In this document: positions 1-7,799 of the stretch, in pieces
Position numbering within the stretch: the stretch's first letter is position 1
Layout of the letters: every line of letters begins with the position of its first letter
Assembly: GCF_006716115.1 (NCBI RefSeq)
Contig: NZ_VFOO01000001.1
Location: 1-64,000, forward strand
DNA length: 64,000 nucleotides
Reading direction: 5' to 3'
Source: Subtercola boreus
GTDB lineage: Bacteria > Actinomycetota > Actinomycetes > Actinomycetales > Microbacteriaceae
Made by a program: the position numbers and the translations under genes
The notes under the pieces: model-generated
Seen by the model: only the letters and a program-made list of their open reading frames with translations
Told to the model about the DNA's origin: nothing
The model's database searches: none

Positions 1-2
1 TC

Positions 3-890
3 AACGATTGCGGTTCATTCTCAGCAGCAGCACTGGCCCTCTTCATCTCCCAGCCGGCGCTGACGAGAAGAGTGGCACTGCTCGAACGAGAACTCCAAGC
101 CAAACTCTTCACCCGGACGGCTCGAGGCGTGTTCCTGACAGAGGCCGGAAAAGCCGTGATCGAGCCGGCAGAACGAGCGCTGCGCGACGCACAGGATGTT
201 CTCCGGGCGCTCCACCCCGTGCCAGACAGGCCGCCTGCCCTCCTGCGACTGAGCGCCGCCACCAACTCCGGAATGGAACGGATCGGCCGGCTCATCGCCC
301 GCTTCCACGATGACCGACCCCTCGTCGATGTCGAATTCGCCTCGGCCGAATCCACCGCAGCGGCAGTGTCTGCGCTCGAAGAAGGCAAGTGCGATCTCGC
401 GGTCGTCGACCAACCTGTCAGGTCGCAGACCCTCACCGTGACGAATCTGTTCCAAGACGACTACCTCGGAGTCTATGCACCCCGTGGGGGCGAGAAGGCG
501 GGTGGAATCCAGATGGCGACGAGGACCATCGTCGAAGGCCGAGCCCTCGTGCACCTCCCGGAATCGCTTCATCCGCACCAACCCGGAAAGCAATTGTTCG
601 ACATGGTCGGCGTCGAACCGGCATCCACCATAAAGACGCATCATCCCGAGCTGTTGGTGTCGATCGCGCTGGCCGGTAGAGCAGTGGCGGTTGTGCCGCG
701 GAATGTCGCTCTGGCCGCCCAGGCGGCCGGAGCCTGCGTGATCGAGCCCCCCAAGCCGATCACGCGCACGATCGGACTGGCGAGTGACCGCAGCGAGAAC
801 TCGATCGCCACGTCTCTCTTTCTCCGGCTGGCGGTCGCGGAATTCCCCCACAGTGCTCCACAACATCTCAGAATCAGGAATCAATCATGA
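3..890 (+). CDS. LysR-family transcriptional regulator, 5'-truncated by window edge
   Basis: The reading frame is open from base 3, so the true start lies before the window; 295 codons are visible and LysR proteins usually have 290-310, so only about 10-20 residues are missing. The first visible residues form the second half of the winged helix-turn-helix (GSFSAAALALFISQPALTRR, then LLERELQAKLFTRTARG), the classic LysR DNA-binding pattern. The rest is the periplasmic-binding-protein-like effector domain. Its stop codon overlaps the ATG of the NmrA-like gene (ATGA), so the two are co-transcribed and translationally coupled. Such regulators usually act as tetrameric activators responding to a small co-inducer; the ligand cannot be told from sequence. 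The family call is secure. Confidence 0.9.
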   Translation, partial: NDCGSFSAAALALFISQPALTRRVALLERELQAKLFTRTARGVFLTEAGKAVIEPAERALRDAQDVLRALHPVPDRPPALLRLSAATNSGMERIGRLIARFHDDRPLVDVEFASAESTAAAVSALEEGKCDLAVVDQPVRSQTLTVTNLFQDDYLGVYAPRGGEKAGGIQMATRTIVEGRALVHLPESLHPHQPGKQLFDMVGVEPASTIKTHHPELLVSIALAGRAVAVVPRNVALAAQAAGACVIEPPKPITRTIGLASDRSENSIATSLFLRLAVAEFPHSAPQHLRIRNQS

Positions 891-1786
891 GCGTGTCCAC
901 TCTGCTTGTCACCGGGGCCAACGGGTCGACCGGGTTCGCCGCCGTTCAAGCTCTGAGCGGTGGTGGACACACCATCCGTGCGCTCGTACACCGCGACGAT
1001 GAACGCGCAGACAGGCTCAGAGAACTCGGTGCGCAGATCGTCGAAGGGGATCTGCTCGACATCGACAGCGTGCACGCTGCCCTCGACGGAGTCAGCGCTG
1101 CATACTTCGTCTACCCTGTTCAGCCGGGCCTCATCGACGCCACAGCCTACTTCGCCCAAGCTGCGACCGAGACAGGGGTGCAGGCCATCGTGAACCTCTC
1201 GCAAAGAACGGCCCGCCGGGATTCGGGCAGCCACGCAGCCCGCGACCACTGGATCGCCGAGCGGGTCTTCGACTGGTCGGGTGTGCCCGTCACGCATCTG
1301 CGGCCGACACTGTTCGCGGAATGGCTCCTCTACGACTTCGCGCGACAGGGAGTCATCGATCACGATGTGCTGGCACTCCCGTTCGGCGATGGACAGTTCG
1401 CGCCGCTCGCCGCCGCCGACCAGGGCAGGGTGATCGCCGCGATCCTCAGCGACCCGTCACCTCACGCAGGAAAGACCTACTTCCTGAACGGCCTCACCGT
1501 GATGAATGGCGAGCAGATAGCCGCTGCCCTCGGTGAGGGGATCGGGAGGCCCATCCGCTACGTTCCCGTACCCATCAGAGACTTCCAGGCTGCGGTCACC
1601 GCAATCCCGCGACTGTCGACCTTTTTCGCACAGCACATCGGCGCTGTCGTCGACGACCTCACCAGCGGGAAGCTCGCCGGAAACAGCAACACTGTCGAAG
1701 ACATCACCGGCACAGCGCCGATGAGCGTCCAGGAATTCGCCCGATCCCATCGAGACGGGTTCGCTCAGGCGAACGGGCCTCTGTGA
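887..1786 (+). CDS. NmrA-like NAD(P)-binding protein
   Basis: A 299-aa atypical short-chain dehydrogenase of the NmrA/SDR_a5 type. The N-terminal Rossmann motif GANGSTG sits at residues 10-16 and is followed by a strand carrying the basic residues of the cofactor-binding loop (VHRDDERADRL). The usual SDR Tyr-x3-Lys pair is not evident, as is normal for NmrA proteins, which sense or weakly reduce with NAD(P)H. It starts inside the stop codon of the upstream LysR gene, and a TetR gene follows 27 nt later. The likely role is a redox-sensing or quinone/ketone-reducing cytoplasmic protein under LysR control; the substrate is unknown. Confidence 0.8.
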   Translation: MSVSTLLVTGANGSTGFAAVQALSGGGHTIRALVHRDDERADRLRELGAQIVEGDLLDIDSVHAALDGVSAAYFVYPVQPGLIDATAYFAQAATETGVQAIVNLSQRTARRDSGSHAARDHWIAERVFDWSGVPVTHLRPTLFAEWLLYDFARQGVIDHDVLALPFGDGQFAPLAAADQGRVIAAILSDPSPHAGKTYFLNGLTVMNGEQIAAALGEGIGRPIRYVPVPIRDFQAAVTAIPRLSTFFAQHIGAVVDDLTSGKLAGNSNTVEDITGTAPMSVQEFARSHRDGFAQANGPL

Positions 1787-1813
1787 TCGCCGACTTCGAC
1801 AGCGGAGGCTGCG

Positions 1814-2413
1814 ATGGCACGCTCATCACGAGCCGACGCTGATCGGCACAAAACCGAAGTGCTGAAAGCGGCCGTCGAATTCATCGCAGAGCACGATCCC
1901 GGGAGTCTGACCATCCCGAAAGCCATGGCGGCGGCGGGTCTGACGTCGGGCGGTTTCTACAACCACTTCGCGTCGAAGGATGACTTCCTCAGCCAGGTCG
2001 TCGATCTCGCCTTCGACACACAGAAAGTCGCCGTCGACGCCGTCAGTTCCTCCCATTTCCATGAGCTCCGTCCAACACTTGCGGCGATGGCCGCGCGTTA
2101 CCTCTCCACTCCAGACAACCGCGACCCGCGGCTCGGCATCTCTGTGCTGGTACTCAGCAGCGAGACATCCACCGAGACTCCTGAGTCCGCCACGCGGCGC
2201 GCCTACGCTCGCGGACTGAACGGGCTGGTCGATCACCTCACAGCCCTCAAGGACCCGGATGCATCACACCGCGAGAAAAGAAGGCTCGTGCTCGCGACCC
2301 TGTCCGCGCTTGCCGGCGCCTCGGCCATCTCTCGGGCCCTGCCCGACAAGGAACTGGCTTCAGAGTTGCTGGAAGCAACCCAATCTCTCATTGCTGGTCG
2401 ACCGGCCGCATGA
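1814..2413 (+). CDS. TetR-family transcriptional regulator
   Basis: A 199-aa protein with a TetR N-terminal helix-turn-helix at about residues 12-58 (AAVEFIAEHD...TIPKAMAAAGLTSGGFYNHFASKDDFL) and a C-terminal ligand domain. It lies 27 nt after the NmrA-like gene, preceded by a purine-rich stretch (AGCGGAGG at about 1800), so it is probably the third gene of the LysR-NmrA operon. The effector domain resembles the AcrR/NemR-like group, whose members often repress genes for electrophile or oxidant defence. That fits the oxidoreductases and hydrolases downstream, but the target genes are inferred only from proximity. Confidence 0.85.
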   Translation: MARSSRADADRHKTEVLKAAVEFIAEHDPGSLTIPKAMAAAGLTSGGFYNHFASKDDFLSQVVDLAFDTQKVAVDAVSSSHFHELRPTLAAMAARYLSTPDNRDPRLGISVLVLSSETSTETPESATRRAYARGLNGLVDHLTALKDPDASHREKRRLVLATLSALAGASAISRALPDKELASELLEATQSLIAGRPAA

Positions 2414-2540
2414 TGAGCTCGACCTGAGTCATGCCTGTCACGCATGCGGAGATGCGTATTCCTGATAAGGAGCTCAGCAGGCGATGTTGCAGTCTTGGGA
2501 AAACGACAACGCACGAACGAGATCCGAAGGCGAATCACCC

Positions 2541-2912
2541 ATGCCGCTCGCAACCCTGACTGGGGCACCAGAATTTCAGCTCGGAAGTCTCCGGATCCGA
2601 TCCCTCGCAGTTCCCTCGCGAGGATCCGTCGAGCTCGCGACCTGGTTCGTCGACCTGCCCCCCAACAGTTCAAGCGGTCTGCACTCGGTGAGCCGGGAAC
2701 AGATCGTCATCGTCGGTGCTGGACAGGTGTGGGGGACGATCGGAGACAAGACGGTCGTCGCCGGGGTCGGAGATGCCATCATCCTCACGGCGGGCGTGAC
2801 CGTCGAACTGGGTAACGATTCCGACTCGGCGGCACAGGCGACGGTCATCAGTCCAGTGGGTTTCACGGCCACCGCAGCAGGGCAGACCTTCGCTCCACCC
2901 TGGTCGCTGTGA
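2541..2912 (+). CDS. cupin-domain protein
   Basis: A 123-aa single-domain cupin. The double-stranded beta-helix is recognisable from the run around LPPNSSSGLHSVSREQIVIV, followed by GAGQVWGTIGD and GVGDAIILTAG, and the hydrophobic end strand before the C-terminus. One His and one Glu-equivalent position are present, so metal binding is possible but not assured. I prefer the ATG at 2541 because the similarity begins there; an in-frame ATG at 2484 with a good AAGGAG site at 2466 would add 19 residues. Function is unknown; small cupins beside TetR and alpha/beta hydrolase genes are often binding or isomerase proteins. Confidence 0.7.
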   Translation: MPLATLTGAPEFQLGSLRIRSLAVPSRGSVELATWFVDLPPNSSSGLHSVSREQIVIVGAGQVWGTIGDKTVVAGVGDAIILTAGVTVELGNDSDSAAQATVISPVGFTATAAGQTFAPPWSL

Positions 2913-3060
2913 CCGCTCGGAGACCGTCTCCCAGGCAGTATGCAACATGGTCGAACACAGCCCTGGCTTATGCGCATTCGGCATGAGACGCAGCCGCAAC
3001 GCCTCCCCATACTGATCAGACGGGGAGCAGCCTGCGCCCTGAACTCGAAAAGGACACTTC

Positions 3061-3792
3061 ATGAAGCCAACCATCGTTTTAGTTCACGGCGCCTGGGCTG
3101 ACGGCTCGTCGTTCGCCCTTGTGACGGCGGCCCTCCAGGTCGAGGGGTACAACGTTCTCGTTGCCCCCAACCCGCTCCGCGGGCTGGCCGGCGACACCAA
3201 GGCAGTCGCCGACTTCCTCGCTCAGAAGACGAAAGGCCCGGTCGTCCTGGCGGCCCATTCCTACGGCGGCATGCTCATCACGGGTGCAGCCCTCACCCAC
3301 AGCGACGTCAAAGCGCTCGTCTACATCAACGCCTACGCTCCCAACGCAGGAGATAGCACCCAGTCCCTCTCCAACACGCTTCCCGGCTCGCTCCTGAACG
3401 TCCCCGACCCGACCACCGTCTTCGACTTCGTTCTTCCCGCTGCGGACGCCTCACAGGGCGACTACGACAGCTACATCAAGGTCGACCAGTTTCACGAGAT
3501 CTTCGCAGCCAGCCTGCCCAGCGTCGAAGCGAAGGTGCTGGCGGCAGGCCAGAGCCCCGTGACTCTCGCCGCCATCGGAACCCCGTTCTCCGGAGAACCG
3601 GCGTGGAAGACGATCCCCAGCTGGTTCTTCATCGGCACAGGTGACAACGTGCTCCCCCCGGCCCAGCAGCATGTCATGGCGAAACGAGCCGGCGGCACCG
3701 TCGAAGAAGGTAAGGCACCCCACCTGTCGATGCTCGCCGAACCGTTGCACGTGACACGGACCATCGTCGCCGCGGCCAAGTCTGTCGAGTAA
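3061..3792 (+). CDS. alpha/beta hydrolase (esterase-like)
   Basis: A 243-aa single-domain hydrolase of the salicylate esterase/HNL-like branch. The oxyanion-loop HG follows the first strand (VLVHGAWADGSS, residues 7-18). The nucleophile elbow is AHSYGG with Ser67. The acid and base are probably Asp in IGTGDNVLPP (about 198) and His in KAPHLSM (about 220). A ribosome site AAAAGGA lies at the right distance from the ATG. It is the first gene of a seven-gene co-directional run reaching 9464, with 25 nt to the next gene. The substrate is unknown; a small ester or hydroxynitrile is typical of this branch. Confidence 0.85.
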   Translation: MKPTIVLVHGAWADGSSFALVTAALQVEGYNVLVAPNPLRGLAGDTKAVADFLAQKTKGPVVLAAHSYGGMLITGAALTHSDVKALVYINAYAPNAGDSTQSLSNTLPGSLLNVPDPTTVFDFVLPAADASQGDYDSYIKVDQFHEIFAASLPSVEAKVLAAGQSPVTLAAIGTPFSGEPAWKTIPSWFFIGTGDNVLPPAQQHVMAKRAGGTVEEGKAPHLSMLAEPLHVTRTIVAAAKSVE

Positions 3793-3817
3793 GAACGGAT
3801 TGCCGCTCCGGCGTCTC

Positions 3818-4831
3818 ATGTCTCGCACACTGCCACGCATCGGCCTCGCACCCCTCGCCATCCCACTTGGGACCTGTGGCCTGGCCGGTGCGTGGAGTGC
3901 AGCGGAAACGGCCCTGCAGGCACCCGAATGGGTCAGCGGTGCCCTGTGGAGCATCGCGGCGATCCTGTGGGTTCTGTTCGGAGGTCTCTATCTCTGGCAG
4001 AAGAGCAGGATCATGGGCGGGTTGAGGTCCGACCTCGACCACCCCATCTTCGGCCCGTTGGCGTCTTTTCTTCCCGTCATCGGCATCCTCCTGATGACTC
4101 ACTTCGGCCAGTTCCTGGGGCCGGCTGCCGTCTGGTGCGTCTGGGTGCTCGTCGCTGCACTCCTCACTGTTGCGGCACAACTCCTTCGGCGTTGGCTCAC
4201 CGGAACAATCAACATCGACCAGCTGCACCCCGGATACTTCCTTCCCGTGGTCGCTGGCGCCTTCATCGCAAGCATCGGACTCAGCAGCGTGCACTCGGCC
4301 CAGGGCGCTGCCGCCGCGTTCGGCGCCGGGCTCTTCTTCTGGCTCGTCATCGGCACAGTCATCACTGGCAGGCTCATGACCCGCGGCCCTCTCCCGGAAG
4401 GAGTCAGGCCAGGCCTTGCCATCCTGCTGGCCCCGCCAGCGGTCGGAGGGACCGCCTGGCTCTTTCTGAACGGGGATGCGCCGGATCAGGTCGGCTACGG
4501 GTTCGTCGGAATCGTCGTGGTTCTCGCAGCCCTCCAACTCCTCCTCATACCCGAATACAGGAAGATCCGCTTTTCGCTGTCGTTCTGGACCTTCACCTTC
4601 CCCGTCGGCGCAGTGACGAACTTCAGCATCCGCTGGCTCAGCATCACCCCATTTCCCGGGTCCGCTGCCGTCAGCTGGGGGCTTCTGACAATCGCCACCG
4701 GTTTTGTGTGCTTTGTGGCAGCAGGCTCGATCGTTCTGACGATCAAAGGCAAACGCATTCCTGCACCCGAGCCGGATGTCGCGACCGGCCGCCAAATCGC
4801 AGAACCTCGTACAGAAAGCAGACCGCAGTGA
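3818..4831 (+). CDS. SLAC1/TehA-type (TDT family) anion channel or transporter
   Basis: A 337-aa protein of about ten hydrophobic segments and no signal peptide, with the TDT/TehA/SLAC1 pattern: an N-terminal PLAIPLGTCGLAG helix, a central region ending in the conserved ITPFPGS, and a Pro-rich hydrophilic tail. TehA, SLAC1 and plant guard-cell channels pass small anions (chloride, nitrate, malate, sulfite), so inner-membrane anion flux is expected. A TTG at 3800 would add six residues, but the ATG at 3818 has the better protein fit. Its stop overlaps the GTG start of the DUF302 gene, and a carbonic anhydrase follows, which suggests bicarbonate or another inorganic anion as cargo. Confidence 0.8.
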   Translation: MSRTLPRIGLAPLAIPLGTCGLAGAWSAAETALQAPEWVSGALWSIAAILWVLFGGLYLWQKSRIMGGLRSDLDHPIFGPLASFLPVIGILLMTHFGQFLGPAAVWCVWVLVAALLTVAAQLLRRWLTGTINIDQLHPGYFLPVVAGAFIASIGLSSVHSAQGAAAAFGAGLFFWLVIGTVITGRLMTRGPLPEGVRPGLAILLAPPAVGGTAWLFLNGDAPDQVGYGFVGIVVVLAALQLLLIPEYRKIRFSLSFWTFTFPVGAVTNFSIRWLSITPFPGSAAVSWGLLTIATGFVCFVAAGSIVLTIKGKRIPAPEPDVATGRQIAEPRTESRPQ

Positions 4832-5421
4832 CCCAGCCCCCAGGTACCCCGTTCGGAGAGTCATTCACCGCAACCCGACTGTCCATCGTCTCGAACGTCA
4901 CCTATGACGAACTCATCGCCCGGTTCGAGACCGCGGTACCGGACTATCCCGCCCCCGAACTCACCGCCATGGTCGAACGGGGTGCCTCGTGGACAGAGAT
5001 CGTCGAGTTCGCTGAAAACTACTCGCCCCTCGGCCTGCTGACGTATTGGAAGGACTCAGTCACGCCCCTCATGACGGTCGCCGGAAACAACTCGAAGTGC
5101 ACCTTCTACTTCATCGGCAACTTTCCCGTCGCAGAACGCATGTACCGATACGACCCACGGGTGATGAACTACGTCCCCCTCCGGATGACCATCACCGAGA
5201 ACAGTGACGGTGTCGTTCACTTCACAACAGACCAGCCGAGCGGTGCTTTCAGCTCTTTCGGCGACCCGCACATTGAGGCTGTCGGAAAGGCGGTTGACGG
5301 CAAAGTCGCACAACTCCTGGCACGCATCGGCCTCCCGGTTCCGGAGGCCCTGCCTGCCGCCCACAAGCCGCCCACCCACGCCGCCAGCAACGACCCGAGA
5401 GAGACTCATGCCGTCCGTTGA
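4828..5421 (+). CDS. DUF302-family protein
   Basis: A 197-aa soluble protein starting at GTG 4828 within the GTGA overlap with the anion-channel gene. The central part has the DUF302 layout: a tyrosine-rich helix (TYDELIARFE), a strand with a helix break (VAGNNSKCTFYFIGNFPVAERMY) and a final strand-turn with a Ser/Gly-rich loop (DQPSGAFSSFG). DUF302 proteins form small alpha/beta homodimers of unknown activity and are often found with redox or metal genes. The C-terminal 25 residues are Pro/Ala-rich and probably disordered, and their coding sequence overlaps the start of the next gene by 14 nt. Confidence 0.7.
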   Translation: MTQPPGTPFGESFTATRLSIVSNVTYDELIARFETAVPDYPAPELTAMVERGASWTEIVEFAENYSPLGLLTYWKDSVTPLMTVAGNNSKCTFYFIGNFPVAERMYRYDPRVMNYVPLRMTITENSDGVVHFTTDQPSGAFSSFGDPHIEAVGKAVDGKVAQLLARIGLPVPEALPAAHKPPTHAASNDPRETHAVR

Positions 5422-5980
5422 CCCGTATCTTCTGTCAAACAAGCGCTTCGCCGCGTCAGACACTTTCACAGACCTGTCGATCTATCCGGCCGAGAACATC
5501 TGTGTCATCACCTGCCTCGACCCTCGAACCGACCCCGCCGCCTTCTTCGAGATCTCGCTGGGCGACGCGGTGGTCATCCGGAACGCCGGCGGCAGGGTCA
5601 CCCCCGCGGTGCTTGCGGATCTTGCCCTGATCTCGTACCTCTCCGAAACCAAGCTCAGACCCGACGCGAGTCCGCTGTTCGAGATCGTTGTCATCCATCA
5701 CAACAAATGCGGTACCAGCTTCCTCGCTGAGCGCGAATTCCGTTCGAAATTCTCTGAGCGTGCCGGTCTCCACGAGGAGGACCTGATCGACGAAGCGGTT
5801 GTCGACCCACGTCAGACGGTCAAGGCCGATGTCGACACTCTGCTTCGCTCTGAACAACTCTCGAGGCGGATTTCTGTGTCAGGTCACGTCTATGACGTGG
5901 ACACAGGACTGGTGACAACGATCGTTCCCACGGTCAGGATGCCGAGCCACCCCGGTCCCGACGACGCTCTGACCCTGTGA
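5408..5980 (+). CDS. beta-carbonic anhydrase family protein
   Basis: A 190-aa protein with the zinc and active-site signature of beta-carbonic anhydrases: CLDPRTD gives Cys36, Asp38 and Arg40 (CxDxR), and IHHNKCGT gives His98 and Cys101 (HxxC). It would interconvert carbon dioxide and bicarbonate in the cytoplasm, although short actinobacterial members of this family sometimes act on other small substrates. The ATG at 5408 lies within the DUF302 gene, so the two are coupled. Finding it just behind an anion channel suggests supply or removal of bicarbonate. The family is certain; the true substrate is less so. Confidence 0.85.
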   Translation: MPSVDPYLLSNKRFAASDTFTDLSIYPAENICVITCLDPRTDPAAFFEISLGDAVVIRNAGGRVTPAVLADLALISYLSETKLRPDASPLFEIVVIHHNKCGTSFLAEREFRSKFSERAGLHEEDLIDEAVVDPRQTVKADVDTLLRSEQLSRRISVSGHVYDVDTGLVTTIVPTVRMPSHPGPDDALTL

Positions 5981-6029
5981 CCGGCGCACCGTCCGGCGCA
6001 TGACGCCCACAACAAGAAGGAGAACGCGC

Positions 6030-6851
6030 ATGAGTTTCATCACCACTTCTGACGGCACCGACCTCTACTACAAGGATTGGGGCGAAGGCCCGGTCGTCAC
6101 GTTCTCTCACGGATGGCCGCTCAGCGCCGACGCCTGGGACGGGCAGATGCAATTCCTGGTCGGAGAGGGCTACCGGGTGATCGCGCACGACCGGCGCGGC
6201 CACGGACGTTCGAGCCAGCCCTCCGGCGGCAACGACATGAACGGCTACGCCGACGACCTCGGAGCGGTGCTCGAAGCGCTCGACATCACCGGGGCGAGCC
6301 TCGTCGGCCACTCGACCGGTGGCGGCGAGGTCGCCAGGTACATCGGGCGGCACGGTACGTCACGGGTGGCGAAAGCAGTACTGATTTCTTCAGTCCCACC
6401 CGTGATGTTGCAGAGCGACACCAATCCTGAGGGCCTGCCCATCGACGTCTTCGACGGGCTGCGCGCCGGTGTCGCTTCCGACCGATCGCAATTCTACAAA
6501 GACCTCGCACAGCCGTTCTACGGCGCCAACCGGGAGGGCTCGACCGTTTCAGAGGGCCTCCTTCAGCAGTTCTGGCTCTGGGGAATGCAAGCGGGCACAA
6601 AGAACGCCTACGAGAGCATCAAGGCATTCTCTGAGACCGACTTCACCGACGACCTGAAGGCGTTCGACGTTCCGGCACTGGTGATGCATGGAGAAGACGA
6701 TCAGATCGTGCCGATCGACGACGCGGGCCGCAAGTCCGCCCTGCTGATTCCGGGCGCCGAAGCGATCTTCTATCCCGGTGCGCCGCATGGGATGACCGCC
6801 ACCCATCAAGACCGGATCAACAACGACCTCCTCGCCTTCCTGCGGAAGTAG
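6030..6851 (+). CDS. non-haem haloperoxidase/perhydrolase-type alpha/beta hydrolase
   Basis: A 273-aa hydrolase matching the length and layout of bacterial cofactor-free haloperoxidases and arylesterase perhydrolases. HGWP at residues 27-30 forms the oxyanion loop, GHSTGG places the catalytic Ser at 95, and Asp and His are in GEDDQIVP and GAPHGM near the C-terminus. The ATG at 6030 is preceded by a good AAGGAG site; an in-frame ATG at 6000 lacks one. These enzymes form peracids from organic acids and peroxide, or hydrolyse esters. It sits 49 nt behind the carbonic anhydrase gene and 6 nt before the next hydrolase, within the operon. Confidence 0.88.
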   Translation: MSFITTSDGTDLYYKDWGEGPVVTFSHGWPLSADAWDGQMQFLVGEGYRVIAHDRRGHGRSSQPSGGNDMNGYADDLGAVLEALDITGASLVGHSTGGGEVARYIGRHGTSRVAKAVLISSVPPVMLQSDTNPEGLPIDVFDGLRAGVASDRSQFYKDLAQPFYGANREGSTVSEGLLQQFWLWGMQAGTKNAYESIKAFSETDFTDDLKAFDVPALVMHGEDDQIVPIDDAGRKSALLIPGAEAIFYPGAPHGMTATHQDRINNDLLAFLRK

Positions 6852-6857
6852 ACACAG

Positions 6858-7757
6858 ATGACCGCTGACGCAACCGACGAACCGGGCACCGCCCGCATCA
6901 CCTTCTTCACAAACGAAGGTCTGCGCTTCACGGTCAGAGACACTGGGCCTCTCCAGGGCGAGGTGATCCTCCTCCTCCATGGCTTCCCGCAGACCGGGGA
7001 AGCCTGGACACCCGCGGCCGCCGCATTGAACGATGCCGGTTACCGCACTCTCGCGCCGACTCTGCGCGGCTATGAGACAAGCTCCAGAGCGAGAGGTCGC
7101 TGGCGATACCGTTCATCACGGATCGTCAGCGACGTCGCCGCCCTCATCTCGGCCGCTGGCGGCAGCCGTGTTCATCTGATCGGGCACGATTGGGGTTCGT
7201 TGTTGGCCTGGTCGGTTGCCGCCGCTCGCCCAGACCTCATCCATACGCTCACCGCGGTATCCGTGCCGCACTACGCGGCATATCTTCTCGCGATCGCTGA
7301 TCTTCGGAGCAGGCAGCTCGTTCAGAGCTACTACATCCTGCTGTTCCAGCTGCCGCTCATCCCTGAACTTCTCTTCCGCGTCTTCCCGCGCTCTTTCGAC
7401 CGGCACCTGAGGCAATCAGGAATGGGAGACGCTGACATCTCCGCGGTCAACACCAACGTGGTGGACGCTGGCGCTCTCACCTCCGGTATCAACTGGTATC
7501 GAGGCCTGCTGGTCTCCAACCAGTGGGCCATGACACGGAAAGTCACCGTCCCGACGACGTTCGTCTGGGGCGACCACGACACGCTCCTCGGTCGGACCGG
7601 TACCGAACTCGCGGGGCGCTTTGTCACCGGCCACTACGAGTTGGAGATTCTCGAAGGCGCAAGCCATTGGATCCCGGGGGAACGCCCCGGGGAACTCGCT
7701 GGGATCTTCGTCAAACACCACGAGGCGAACGAATCCGATCAGGTGTGCGAGATCTGA
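6858..7757 (+). CDS. epoxide-hydrolase-like alpha/beta hydrolase
   Basis: A 299-aa alpha/beta hydrolase with HGFP at residues 41-44 and a nucleophile elbow GHDWGS in which Asp111 replaces the usual Ser. This is the mark of epoxide hydrolases and haloalkane or fluoroacetate dehalogenases. The acid and base are probably Asp in VWGDHDTLLG and His in EGASHWIP. HGFPQ and the cap region favour epoxide hydrolase over dehalogenase. It begins 6 nt after the haloperoxidase-like gene, so the two are expected to be made together. A pairing of a peroxide-using enzyme with an epoxide-opening one would suit electrophile detoxification, but this is inference. Confidence 0.82.
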   Translation: MTADATDEPGTARITFFTNEGLRFTVRDTGPLQGEVILLLHGFPQTGEAWTPAAAALNDAGYRTLAPTLRGYETSSRARGRWRYRSSRIVSDVAALISAAGGSRVHLIGHDWGSLLAWSVAAARPDLIHTLTAVSVPHYAAYLLAIADLRSRQLVQSYYILLFQLPLIPELLFRVFPRSFDRHLRQSGMGDADISAVNTNVVDAGALTSGINWYRGLLVSNQWAMTRKVTVPTTFVWGDHDTLLGRTGTELAGRFVTGHYELEILEGASHWIPGERPGELAGIFVKHHEANESDQVCEI

Positions 7758-7799
7758 ACCAGGCACGACCTGCTGAGGGCAACAGAGGAAGATCCGATC

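Noticed and set aside
3674-4864. 396-codon minus-strand frame opposite the anion-channel gene
   Set aside because: The plus-strand gene has ten membrane helices and family motifs; the minus frame is charged low-complexity sequence without a ribosome site.
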